From: Chryseobacterium sp. H1D6B
Lineage (GTDB): Bacteria; Bacteroidota; Bacteroidia; Flavobacteriales; Weeksellaceae
Length of the DNA stretch: 64,000 nt
NCBI RefSeq assembly: GCF_029892445.1
Contig: NZ_JARXVJ010000001.1
Span: 2,542,001 to 2,606,000 of the forward strand
Direction: 5' to 3'
In this document: one piece after another, positions 1-8,034 of the stretch
How the letters are laid out: each line of letters starts with the position of its first letter
Numbering within the stretch: the stretch's first letter is position 1
Made by a program: the position numbers and the translations under genes
Notes under the pieces: generated by a model
The model's database searches: none
Told to the model about the DNA's origin: nothing
The model's input: the letters and a program-made list of their open reading frames with translations, nothing else

Positions 1-1
1 C

Positions 2-205
2 TCTTCTACTTTGAATCCTTCTACTAAAGACAAATCTGATACTAAAAAATCTGTTAGAGGTGGTTCTTGGAAAGATGTAGGCTATATGCTTATGACTGGT
101 GCAAGAGATTGGGAAAGAAAAGATTCAGCTAGAAGTTATATTGGATTTAGAACTGTACAGGATATTCCTGAAGCAGCTGTTAAACCAAGAAGAGTTAACA
201 GATAA
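2..205 (+). CDS. gldK: GldK C-terminus (partial, 5' end outside window)
   Basis: The last 67 codons of an open frame that enters from the left edge. The tail has the formylglycine-generating-enzyme fold signature V-R-G-G-S-W followed by R-S-Y-I-G-F-R. This fold is typical of GldK, the outer-membrane lipoprotein that forms the T9SS periplasmic ring with GldN. The identification rests on this motif and on the gldL, gldM and gldN genes directly downstream in the canonical order. The Leu codon TTG at 11 is internal, not a start. Confidence 0.88.
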   Translation, partial: SSTLNPSTKDKSDTKKSVRGGSWKDVGYMLMTGARDWERKDSARSYIGFRTVQDIPEAAVKPRRVNR

Positions 206-263
206 TCAAATTATCAGACTATTTTTTCAATAAATATTATAACACTAAAAAAAACTAACTTAT

Positions 264-959
264 ATGTTTAAGACTAAAGATGCTTGGATGAACTTCTTTT
301 ATTCATTCGGTGCTGCAATTGTAATTCTTGGAGCTTGGCTTAAAATTACTCACATTACTTTGGGACCAATTAATGGTAACATAGCTCTTACTGTAGGGCT
401 TATTACTGAAGCAATTATTTTCATCATTTTCGCTTTCGACCCTCCAAAATCAGAAGAGTCTTATGCTTGGGAAAACGTATATCCTGAATTATTAGATAAA
501 CACGCAAACCCAAACCCTTTACATTCTAATGTATCTAAAAGTTTAAATGCACAACAGCAGTTTGCTGAATTAGAAAATACTCTTTCATCTAAATTAGATA
601 AGATGTTGGTAGATGCAAAATTAGATGTTCAATTATTTGAAAGATTAAGAACAGGGATTGATAAATTTTCAAACTCTGTAGATCAAATCAATCAGACTGT
701 TGACGTTTCTGCTTCTACTCATAAATATAATGACCAATTAAACAAAGCTGCTCAGCACATGGAAAGTATGAATGCTTTATATGCACTGCAGTTGGAAAAT
801 GGTCAAAAGCAATCAGATTTTGCTAAAAAATATGTTGAAGACATGCAAAAATCTGCTGAACATTCTGAAAAATTCAATACAGAGTTACAAGGTTTAACAT
901 CTAACCTTAACAGCTTGAATAGAGTTTATGGTGGTATGTTAACTGCAATGAAGTCTTAA
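264..959 (+). CDS. gldL: GldL, T9SS/gliding motor inner-membrane protein
   Basis: A 231-residue protein with two N-terminal membrane helices (about residues 11-30 and 39-57) and a long coiled-coil-like cytoplasmic tail, as in GldL. Glu49 lies in the second helix (L-I-T-E-A-I-I-F), at the position of the conserved membrane glutamate implicated in proton translocation by the GldL5-GldM2 motor. It sits 58 nt after gldK and 52 nt before gldM, so it is probably cotranscribed with both. The length is normal for the family. Confidence 0.95.
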   Translation: MFKTKDAWMNFFYSFGAAIVILGAWLKITHITLGPINGNIALTVGLITEAIIFIIFAFDPPKSEESYAWENVYPELLDKHANPNPLHSNVSKSLNAQQQFAELENTLSSKLDKMLVDAKLDVQLFERLRTGIDKFSNSVDQINQTVDVSASTHKYNDQLNKAAQHMESMNALYALQLENGQKQSDFAKKYVEDMQKSAEHSEKFNTELQGLTSNLNSLNRVYGGMLTAMKS

Positions 960-1011
960 TTCCCAACCCATTTCTAAATTTAATTTTTAATCCAAAACAA
1001 AGAAAAAGAGA

Positions 1012-2604
1012 ATGGCACAAGGAAAACAGACTCCACGTCAGAAGATGATCAACCTTATGTATTTGGTGTTCATCGCTATGATGGCCCTAAATATTGATGC
1101 AGAAATCATCAGATCATACTACGACTCTACGAAAGCACTTAATGAAACAAGAACTTTAACTGAAAAGAAAAACGAAAAGATTTTCGAAAAAACCCTAGAA
1201 GCGAAAGCTCAGCAGGTACCAGATACTTATGCTACACCTTGGGAGCAGTATAAAGTGTTGAAAGTTAAGGTTGATGCATTAGTAAATGCAGCTCAAGAGA
1301 TTAAAGTTAGTCTTAAAAAACAATCAGAATTTCACGATAAAGATCCTAAAACAGGAAAAGATATTGATGTAAGTGAAAACTTTGCAGCGCTTAATAATAA
1401 TGAAGCGACAATGACTTACTTCTTTAAAGATGGAGATGAAAATTCTCCTACAAAAGGAGCTTTAGCATTGAAAGCTAAAATGGATGATGTAAGAAATTAT
1501 ATTACTGCAACGTTTGGAAAAAATGATCAACTTAAGGATTTAGTGGATAGAGCTAATAAATCTATCATAGCTGACTATCCTCAAGGGAAATCTCCCAATG
1601 GTAAAACATGGTTTCAGAATAAATTTTATCATCAGCCGCTTATTGCTGCAATGTCAAATCTTGAGATCATTCAGAATGATGCAAGAAATGTACAGTCTGA
1701 TGCATTAGCTTTATTACTTCAAGAAAAAGTGGATGCAAGTATCAAGTTTAATAACTATGAAGCAATTGTATCAGCTCCTACAGATGTTCAGTCTGGTAAA
1801 AAAGCTGAGGCTGTTGTAATGCTTGGGACATATTCTAATAGTAATAAGATTAGTATCAGTGGAGTAAGCAGACAGGAAAATGGTAAAGGATATCTGCCAT
1901 TAAATACTGGAGGACTTGGAGAACATAAGATTAGCGGTAATATAATATTAACAGATGCAACAGGTGTAGCTCAAAACTATCCTTTCACACATACTTATAA
2001 TGTGATCGCGGGACCAAGAGAAGTTAAACTTGAAAAAGGTTTATTATTATCTGCTGATAAGATGAATGTTATGTATAGAAACTTAGACAACCCTGTTTCT
2101 GGTTCTATATTAGGTGCTGATAATTCTAAATTATCATTATCTGCCCCTGGAGCTTCTGTAAAAAGTACTGGACCTGGTAAATGGGATGTTAGACCTGGTG
2201 CAGGAACTGTATTAAAACTTACACTTTCAGGAATTGATCCTTATGGTAAGTCTGTATCTCAGGTATTTGAATATAGAATTAAGAATGTACCTCCTCCTCA
2301 AGGACAAATCAGAGGTAAGAATGTTTTAACTATGCCTGCGTCATCAGTTGAAAATCAAAATATTCAAGCGGTAATACCTGACTTTGATTTCCCTGTAACA
2401 TTTAATGTTACGCAGTTTATGGTAAGAGTTCCTGGTAGAGCATCATTGCTTATTCAAGGTAATTCATTACAAGGAGCTGCTGGATTATTTAAAAATCTAA
2501 GACCTGGAGATGGTGTTTATATATTTGAAATAAAAGCGACGGCTAATGGATTAGGAGATGCGAAAATTCCAAATATTTCACCAGTATTAATTAATATCCA
2601 ATAA
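1012..2604 (+). CDS. gldM: GldM, T9SS/gliding motor rotor-like protein
   Basis: A 530-residue protein starting M-A-Q-G-K-Q-T-P-R-Q-K-M-I-N-L-M-Y-L-V, the highly conserved GldM N-terminus. A single membrane helix (about residues 12-30) is followed by a long periplasmic region, which in known GldM folds into four domains and couples the inner-membrane motor to the GldK/GldN ring. The length matches the family. It lies 15 nt upstream of gldN in the same operon. Confidence 0.96.
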   Translation: MAQGKQTPRQKMINLMYLVFIAMMALNIDAEIIRSYYDSTKALNETRTLTEKKNEKIFEKTLEAKAQQVPDTYATPWEQYKVLKVKVDALVNAAQEIKVSLKKQSEFHDKDPKTGKDIDVSENFAALNNNEATMTYFFKDGDENSPTKGALALKAKMDDVRNYITATFGKNDQLKDLVDRANKSIIADYPQGKSPNGKTWFQNKFYHQPLIAAMSNLEIIQNDARNVQSDALALLLQEKVDASIKFNNYEAIVSAPTDVQSGKKAEAVVMLGTYSNSNKISISGVSRQENGKGYLPLNTGGLGEHKISGNIILTDATGVAQNYPFTHTYNVIAGPREVKLEKGLLLSADKMNVMYRNLDNPVSGSILGADNSKLSLSAPGASVKSTGPGKWDVRPGAGTVLKLTLSGIDPYGKSVSQVFEYRIKNVPPPQGQIRGKNVLTMPASSVENQNIQAVIPDFDFPVTFNVTQFMVRVPGRASLLIQGNSLQGAAGLFKNLRPGDGVYIFEIKATANGLGDAKIPNISPVLINIQ

Positions 2605-2619
2605 AATTAATAAAGCATT

Positions 2620-3558
2620 ATGAAAAAATATATTAGCAGTCTTTTAGTTTTAGCTTCTGGAGTTATGTTTTCCCAGACTATTCTAAATGCTTCTTCTCCA
2701 GAAGAGTTTAGACAGATGAGGGCTGAAAACAAACAAAAAGTAGGAGACACTATTGTTGATAAGAAAGTTAAACCTTTGGAGTATGGCTTTGTTGATGATA
2801 AAGACATTCTTAAAAGTGTTTTTGTTTGGGAGATTATTGATATGAATGATAAAATTAATCAGCCATTCTATTATGATAACCCTAATGGATTATTATCTAC
2901 ACAGACAAGATCTCTTTATAAGCTTTTATTAGACGGTGCCTTAAATGGAGAAATAAAGGAAGTATATGACGATGAGAATTTCGTTACTAGACTTACGCCT
3001 CAACAGATAAAAGACAGATTAGTAAGTGTTCGTGTTGATGATGAAGCGGTAAATATTTTAAATAGCGGACGTAATCTAACAGAGCAGGAGAAAAAAGAAC
3101 TTACTGACGTATATGAAACTACAACTGATAAAGTTAAAGTTTTGAAAATATTCGGAATGTGGTTTATTGATAAGAGAGACGGGCAGATGAAATACAGACC
3201 ATTAGGAGTAGCTGCTATGGGTCCTGATCCACAGATGATCGGAAGACTTGGTCCTGACGGAAAACCTTTGGACGGTGCTAATGACCTTATCGATCTGTTC
3301 TGGGTATATTATCCAAGTGCTAGAGATATCTTAGCTAACAATTATGTTTTCAATAGAAAAAACTCTTCTGCAGATTTATCTTTTGATGATGTTATCAATG
3401 CAAGAAGGTTCTCTACTGTTATCTTTAAATCTTCAACAGGTTTAGGAGATGGAGTTATCAAAGACTATATCCCTAAAAATGCTGATGAGCAGTTAGAAGA
3501 AAGCGATAGAATTAAATCGCAGATTCTTGAAATGGAAAATGATATGTGGAATTACTAA
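2620..3558 (+). CDS. gldN: GldN, T9SS periplasmic ring protein
   Basis: A 312-residue protein with an N-terminal signal peptide (M-K-K-Y-I-S-S-L-L-V-L-A-S-G-V-M-F-S-Q) and the GldN sequence K-I-F-G-M-W-F-I-D-K-R-D-G-Q-M-K-Y-R-P-L-G. GldN binds the lipoprotein GldK to form the periplasmic ring of the T9SS translocon. It is the last gene of the gldKLMN operon, and a strong hairpin terminator follows at 3579-3612. Confidence 0.95.
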   Translation: MKKYISSLLVLASGVMFSQTILNASSPEEFRQMRAENKQKVGDTIVDKKVKPLEYGFVDDKDILKSVFVWEIIDMNDKINQPFYYDNPNGLLSTQTRSLYKLLLDGALNGEIKEVYDDENFVTRLTPQQIKDRLVSVRVDDEAVNILNSGRNLTEQEKKELTDVYETTTDKVKVLKIFGMWFIDKRDGQMKYRPLGVAAMGPDPQMIGRLGPDGKPLDGANDLIDLFWVYYPSARDILANNYVFNRKNSSADLSFDDVINARRFSTVIFKSSTGLGDGVIKDYIPKNADEQLEESDRIKSQILEMENDMWNY

Positions 3559-3578
3559 ATTTCACTTGATATTTATAG

Positions 3579-3612
3579 AAAACCTGAGTACTTTTACTCA
3601 GGTTTTTTTATT
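3579..3612 (+). terminator. Intrinsic terminator of gldKLMN
   Basis: A perfect 12-bp stem (3579-3590 with 3595-3606), a 4-nt CTTT loop and an uninterrupted T run follow the gldN stop by 20 nt. The next start codon is at 3613, directly behind the T run. Confidence 0.88.
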
Positions 3613-4647
3613 ATGAAAAATATAGATTATATAATTGTAGGAGATGGATATGCCGCACTTTTTTTTGCCCATCAATTAATAAAGAATAATAAATCTTTCG
3701 CTATTTTTTCCGAAGGACGAAAAAGTGCCTCACAGGTATCTGCAGGTATTATCAATCCTGTTGTTCTTAAAAAGTTTACAACATTTTGGATGGCCCAGGA
3801 GCAGATTAATTTTCTTAAAGATACACTTAAAGAAATTGAAGTCTATTCTGGCGGAAGTTATTTGATTGATGCTCCTATCCACAGGATTTTTCATGATGAA
3901 AATGAACAGAAATTATGGCTTAAAAAATCTGAAACTGAAGAACTATCAAGCTTCTTAAATAAGAATTTTCAAAGCTTAGACAAGGTTTTAAATCCTTTCA
4001 ATACAGGGAAAGTTAACCAGTCTGCAAGATTAGATGTAAATGGTTTTTTTACGGATCTCTTTACTTATTATGAAAAAAAATCCCAATTAGTAAAAGAAAA
4101 ATTTGACTACAGTAAATTGAATACTTCTGAATCAATTTATAAAAATATAAATTATAAAAATATTGTTTTCTGTGAAGGAATGGGGGTAAAAGAGAATCCA
4201 TTTTTTGCTGATATTCCTGTAATTCCTAATAAAGGGCACCATATTAAAGTACAACTTTCAGAACCAGTTCCTGAGAATATTACAATCAAGAAAAAGCATT
4301 TTTTATTTCCAACTCATAACGGACTGTATTTTTACGGCGGAACTTATGACAGAGAACAGCTTCATCATTATGTTGATGATTCTGCTGTAGAACAATTAGT
4401 AAATGGTTTGTCAAACTTTTATCCCAGCGATTTTGAAATTAAAGAAGTTAATTTTGGTTTTAGGCCTACTGTGAAGGATCGAAGACCGATTGTGGGGAGA
4501 CACCCTCAAAATAAAAACTTATACGTTTTTAACGGCCTTGGAGCGAGAGGAATTTTGAATGGCTGTTTTTTTTCTAAGAGTCTATATGATTTTATTGAAG
4601 AAAATATTCCTTTACCAATAGAAGTAGATTTGGATAGATTTAAATAA
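3613..4647 (+). CDS. NAD(P)/FAD-dependent oxidoreductase (DAO family)
   Basis: A 344-residue protein with an N-terminal Rossmann motif (D-Y-I-I-V-G-D-G-Y-A-A, a G-x-G-x-x-A variant) and a C-terminal segment G-F-R-P-T-V-K-D-R-R-P-I-V-G-R-H-P followed by N-G-L-G-A-R-G, typical of D-amino-acid-oxidase-fold flavoenzymes. The substrate cannot be told. The ATG lies only 6 nt beyond the end of the gldN terminator stem, so expression must come from read-through or an unrecognised promoter. No signal peptide is seen, so it should be cytosolic. Confidence 0.82.
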   Translation: MKNIDYIIVGDGYAALFFAHQLIKNNKSFAIFSEGRKSASQVSAGIINPVVLKKFTTFWMAQEQINFLKDTLKEIEVYSGGSYLIDAPIHRIFHDENEQKLWLKKSETEELSSFLNKNFQSLDKVLNPFNTGKVNQSARLDVNGFFTDLFTYYEKKSQLVKEKFDYSKLNTSESIYKNINYKNIVFCEGMGVKENPFFADIPVIPNKGHHIKVQLSEPVPENITIKKKHFLFPTHNGLYFYGGTYDREQLHHYVDDSAVEQLVNGLSNFYPSDFEIKEVNFGFRPTVKDRRPIVGRHPQNKNLYVFNGLGARGILNGCFFSKSLYDFIEENIPLPIEVDLDRFK

Positions 4648-4783
4648 AGAAAAAACCATGATTTTTTTCTAGGATGAATTATGATTTTAGTAAAAATATA
4701 AAATTATTATGTTCAATAGACTAAAATATTGGGTGTTGAAAAATTATCAAAATTATGTATCTTCAGTAAAGATTTGATTTAAA

Positions 4784-5038
4784 ATGAATGAAAATATTCT
4801 TGGAATTGTTGCAGGTGTGCTTACTTCTGTATCAATGGTTCCTCAGCTTATAAAAGTTTTAAAAGAAAAGAATGTAGATGATATTTCATGGGTAATGCTT
4901 TTAGTCCTGATTACAGGCGTTTCTTTATGGGTTTGGTACGGGATTATAAAAAGTGAATGGCCAATTATTTTATCCAATGCCTTTTCTGTATTGATGAATT
5001 TAAGCCTGTTGGTCTGCTATATGATCTATAAAAAATAA
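4784..5038 (+). CDS. SemiSWEET-type sugar transporter (PQ-loop)
   Basis: An 84-residue protein with three predicted membrane helices and a Pro-Gln motif (S-M-V-P-Q-L-I-K-V-L) in the first, the hallmark of bacterial SemiSWEETs. These work as dimers of 3-helix units and move sugars by facilitated diffusion. Its length is normal. It is an isolated plus-strand gene, convergent with the META lipoprotein gene and sharing a bidirectional hairpin with it. Confidence 0.85.
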   Translation: MNENILGIVAGVLTSVSMVPQLIKVLKEKNVDDISWVMLLVLITGVSLWVWYGIIKSEWPIILSNAFSVLMNLSLLVCYMIYKK

Positions 5039-5084
5039 TACTCAACATTTTCCTTACGGGAATTAGCTGAGTCAAAAATAAATT

Positions 5085-5120
5085 GGGCGCTTTACAAAAT
5101 GCAGAAGCGCCCTTTATATT
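5085..5120. terminator. Bidirectional terminator between convergent genes
   Basis: Stem GGGCGCTT (5085-5092) pairs with AAGCGCCC (5105-5112) around a 12-nt loop. T-rich DNA follows on the plus side, and A-rich DNA precedes it, giving a U-rich tail on the minus strand. It sits between a plus-strand gene ending at 5038 and a minus-strand gene ending at 5138. Confidence 0.75.
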
Positions 5121-5137
5121 GATGTGTTTAAATCAAT

Positions 5138-5578
5138 TTACTTTTGCAGTACAAATTTTGCTAAAGGTGCCATTCTTGCTTTGTTAAGCGATAATGTATT
5201 ACCGTTCACTGAATAATTGTCTGCCGCAAGCAGTGCTTTAGTAAATAATTGTTCAGTTTCCAGATCTTCGCAGGCAATCATGGTGGACATTCCCTGGTCA
5301 AATTTTATGCGCATCACATCTGGAGTGATTTCAAATGATCCTCCTATTCCGTTGCATCCTCCATTTCCGGAATATCTCATCGCCGCTTTATCCAAAGAAA
5401 AGTAAGGATTATTCTTTGGATTTTTAAGCTTGATAGGCTGTCCGTTAATTTCTATAAGTTTCCAAGTTTTCCCAGTAATATCTTTAGATGATTGAGCTGG
5501 TGGATTTGACATACTATTACAAGAAATTAGGAAAATACTGAAAATAAATGCGGCTAGGTAACTGTATAAGTTTTTCAT
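5138..5578 (-). CDS. META-domain (HslJ-like) lipoprotein
   Basis: A 146-residue protein with a lipoprotein signal (I-F-L-I-S-C, Cys near residue 20) and one META domain. The domain shows G-K-T-W-K-L near its start, G-N-G-G-C-N-G-I-G-G-S-F in the middle and M-I-A-C-E-D-L-E-T-E-Q-L-F towards the end. META proteins such as E. coli HslJ are envelope proteins linked to heat and novobiocin tolerance; the exact role here is unknown. The next gene upstream, 43 nt away, is another small lipoprotein on the same strand. Confidence 0.8.
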   Translation of the reverse strand: MKNLYSYLAAFIFSIFLISCNSMSNPPAQSSKDITGKTWKLIEINGQPIKLKNPKNNPYFSLDKAAMRYSGNGGCNGIGGSFEITPDVMRIKFDQGMSTMIACEDLETEQLFTKALLAADNYSVNGNTLSLNKARMAPLAKFVLQK

Positions 5579-5621
5579 AATTTTTAATTTTAATGGTTAT
5601 TAAATGAGATTTCGCATCATT

Positions 5622-6014
5622 TTAGTAAGATGCCATTTTAGAAGCGGCCTGCTCTTTTTTATCATGCTTATGATGGAACAAAACCATATCGGCGTTTTTT
5701 TTCAAAAAAGTAATATTACCCTTGATATCTGAATACTGATATTCTGCATTAGAGGCAGTGTATTCCGGCAGATCTTCGTTTTTCTTTAGTTCATATGTTT
5801 TTCCATCCAGATGAACGCTGATCGTATTTTTTGTGTGGTTTACAGCCACTTCCATCTGTTCTCCATAGCTGTCAGTGAAAATATCTTTTGCTATGTCATC
5901 GGTGTTTTCAACAGCATTGCTTGTAACCGTTTCAAGTTCTTTTCCTGGATGCTTACATGCTGTTAGAGAAAGGATGACGAGGGACACAACGATGGGTTGT
6001 AATAATTTTTTCAT
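5622..6014 (-). CDS. Small lipoprotein of unknown function
   Basis: A 130-residue protein beginning with a lipoprotein signal (L-S-L-T-A-C, Cys20). The mature part is hydrophilic and ends in His/Lys-rich sequence (L-F-H-H-K-H-D-K-K-E-Q-A). The C-terminal half resembles small membrane-bound C-type-lysozyme-inhibitor-like lipoproteins in layout (about 100 residues, Y-x-x-x-D-G-K-x-Y-x-L), but I cannot assign it to that family. It is probably cotranscribed with the META lipoprotein 43 nt downstream. Confidence 0.6.
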   Translation of the reverse strand: MKKLLQPIVVSLVILSLTACKHPGKELETVTSNAVENTDDIAKDIFTDSYGEQMEVAVNHTKNTISVHLDGKTYELKKNEDLPEYTASNAEYQYSDIKGNITFLKKNADMVLFHHKHDKKEQAASKMASY

Positions 6015-6404
6015 AGTAATAAGTGATTTGGTGATTCATGAATTTGGTATTAATATTCTTATAAATTTACGACTTTTTTTATTTTATATATGTTAAATTT
6101 TTATAAATTAATAAATTCCACCACTGCCGTTTATTCAAAAACTGTGCCTTTATTGCTGAAAAAGGGAGTAAAAACTATCTTTTAAATATATTTTTAGATT
6201 TGTTTTTTTGCGAAATATTTTTTTATGGACAAGAAGGATGCTAAATTGGGGAATTGATTTATAGCATTATTCACAAATCTTATTATGAAATGAAATAAGT
6301 ATGTGCTTTATATTAAGTTTAATTCAGCTTATTTAAAGATGAGTTAAACTTTGTTAATCTCTGTAATAATATTCAAATCAAAGGTGTACATTTGCATCTT
6401 CAAA
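6015..6404. other. 390-nt divergent intergenic region
   Basis: AT-rich DNA between a minus-strand lipoprotein gene and a plus-strand membrane-protein gene. The only signal I can support is the perfect -7 box at 6387-6394. No RNA gene, repeat or convincing small ORF was seen. Confidence 0.6.
6387..6394 (+). promoter_or_regulatory. -7 box TACATTTG
   Basis: A perfect match to the Bacteroidetes -7 consensus TAnnTTTG, ending 10 nt before the ATG at 6405. It rules out an upstream TTG start at 6351 and predicts a very short leader. No clear -33 TTG is seen at the usual distance. Confidence 0.5.
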
Positions 6405-6794
6405 ATGAGAAGCTACATTGTATATTTTTTCACGAGTTTATTTCTGCTGTTTGTAGTAGAAAGCAAGCTTAATGTTAAAACTTTACGGAATGACTACAAT
6501 GGTCATATTTCTCATCACTTACCTAAAAAAGCCAACCGTTTAAATCAAACTTTTGAAAAGTTGTCTGTCCAGCAGATGGCTGACGATATCGGAAACTCCA
6601 CTCTGGAGCTCAATGAAGATGATTTTCAATTGTCAGATACCGTACAGACTATTGTAGTTTTTGCAAGTGTTTTAGGGTTGATGTATATTTTTGGCTTATT
6701 GTATTATAAGCGCTTGAAGCCGGCTGTACACAGCTTGCTATCCCATTTTTCCTCAGTGAAAAAATTCATTCTGATACGTTCTATCAGAATATAA
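6405..6794 (+). CDS. Small membrane protein of unknown function
   Basis: A 129-residue protein with an N-terminal hydrophobic segment (residues about 4-22), a polar linker and a second membrane helix (T-V-Q-T-I-V-V-F-A-S-V-L-G-L-M-Y-I-F-G-L-L-Y-Y), ending in a basic tail. I do not recognise a family. The ATG at 6405 was preferred over the upstream TTG at 6351 because a perfect -7 box lies between them. It is 132 nt upstream of the RND efflux operon and might be linked to it, but nothing in the sequence proves this. Confidence 0.55.
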   Translation: MRSYIVYFFTSLFLLFVVESKLNVKTLRNDYNGHISHHLPKKANRLNQTFEKLSVQQMADDIGNSTLELNEDDFQLSDTVQTIVVFASVLGLMYIFGLLYYKRLKPAVHSLLSHFSSVKKFILIRSIRI

Positions 6795-6822
6795 AAATTT
6801 CCTTTTCCCGACCTCTGTTTTT

Positions 6823-6839
6823 TGTTCAATTATAGAACA
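6823..6839. promoter_or_regulatory. Inverted repeat upstream of RND operon
   Basis: TGTTC and GAACA face each other around 7 nt, inside a wider imperfect dyad (CTGTT at 6815-6819 and AACAG at 6836-6840). It is 88 nt before the adaptor gene. No TetR- or MarR-type repressor gene is adjacent, so the function is unproven. Confidence 0.3.
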
Positions 6840-6926
6840 GAAAATATTTTGCATTATGGTTCTCCATGAAACATATTATGCATTTCTCCATACTATTTCT
6901 ATTTCAAATTAAACATTAATATAATT

Positions 6927-8012
6927 ATGATGAAAAGAGTTGCGTCAAGCATTGTGCTAAGCACCCTCTTGTTGTTGATTGGTTGTAACAGCAAAAAAGA
7001 AGAAAAAGAAGAAGCAGTGATTTATCCGGTGACCAATCCCGTAAAGGTGGATACCGTGATCAATAAAGAATATGTTGCTCAAATACAATCTGTGAAAAAT
7101 ATTGAAGTCCGTGCGCAAGAAAAAGGATTTCTCCAAAACATTTATGTTGACGAGGGCCAGTATGTTCATGCCGGACAGACTTTATTTCGAATTATGCCCC
7201 AGCTTTATCAGGCTGAATTATTAAAAGCCAAAGCTGAAGTAGAGCAGGCTTCGATAGAACTGAAAAATGCCAGTACATTGGCAAGCAATAATATTGTTTC
7301 TAAAAATGAAAGAGCCATGGCTAAAGCTAAACTTGATGCTGCAAATGCAGAAATGAAGCTCGCTCAGATCCATCTTTCTTTTACAGACATCAAAGCACCG
7401 TTTTCAGGAGTGATTAACAGGCTTCCTTTGAAATTAGGAAGTTTAGTAGATGAAGGAGATCTGTTGACATCACTGTCAGACAACACCAATATGTATACTT
7501 ATTTTAATGTTTCTGAACCTGAATATCTAAACTATCAGACGAATGCAGCAGGCAGAGGAAACCAGCAGGTTGCATTAATTATGGCGAATGGCGACTCATT
7601 TCCTCAGACAGGAGAGATCCAGACCATCGAAGGAGAATTTGATAACGAAACGGGAAATATTGCTTTCAGAGCGAAATTTCCAAACCCGGATAAACTGTTG
7701 AGAAATGGGGAAACCGGAAAAATAAGAATGACACTTCCTCTTAAAAATGCATTGATCATTCCACAGAAAGCAACTTACGAAATACAGGATCAGAAATATG
7801 TTTTCGTTATTGATAAAAATGGAACGGCTAAATCTAAAAATATTAAAGTGGCTTATGAACTTCCCGATATCTATGTAGTGGCATCTGGATTATCAGAAGG
7901 AGATAAAGTTCTTTTAGAGGGAGTTCAAAAAGTAAAAGACGACCAAAAAGTGAAAGTGAAGTTCCAGGATCCTAAAAAAGTTCTTCAATCATTGAAATTA
8001 AAAGCAGAGTAG
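6927..8012 (+). CDS. RND efflux periplasmic adaptor (MFP) lipoprotein
   Basis: A 361-residue AcrA/MexA-type membrane-fusion protein. It has a lipoprotein signal (L-L-L-I-G-C, Cys20), a biotinyl/lipoyl-like half-motif (I-Y-V-D-E-G-Q-Y-V-H-A-G-Q-T-L-F-R-I), an alpha-hairpin, the returning half-motif (D-I-K-A-P-F-S-G-V-I-N-R) and a beta-barrel/MP domain. It links the inner-membrane pump to the outer-membrane channel. It is the first gene of a three-gene operon, with the permease 22 nt downstream. Confidence 0.93.
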   Translation: MMKRVASSIVLSTLLLLIGCNSKKEEKEEAVIYPVTNPVKVDTVINKEYVAQIQSVKNIEVRAQEKGFLQNIYVDEGQYVHAGQTLFRIMPQLYQAELLKAKAEVEQASIELKNASTLASNNIVSKNERAMAKAKLDAANAEMKLAQIHLSFTDIKAPFSGVINRLPLKLGSLVDEGDLLTSLSDNTNMYTYFNVSEPEYLNYQTNAAGRGNQQVALIMANGDSFPQTGEIQTIEGEFDNETGNIAFRAKFPNPDKLLRNGETGKIRMTLPLKNALIIPQKATYEIQDQKYVFVIDKNGTAKSKNIKVAYELPDIYVVASGLSEGDKVLLEGVQKVKDDQKVKVKFQDPKKVLQSLKLKAE

Positions 8013-8034
8013 TGTACTCGTAAAATGAAGCTGT

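Noticed and set aside
6351..6404. TTG start adding 18 residues to the small membrane protein
   Set aside because: A perfect -7 box (6387-6394) lies inside this stretch, so the ATG at 6405 is more likely.
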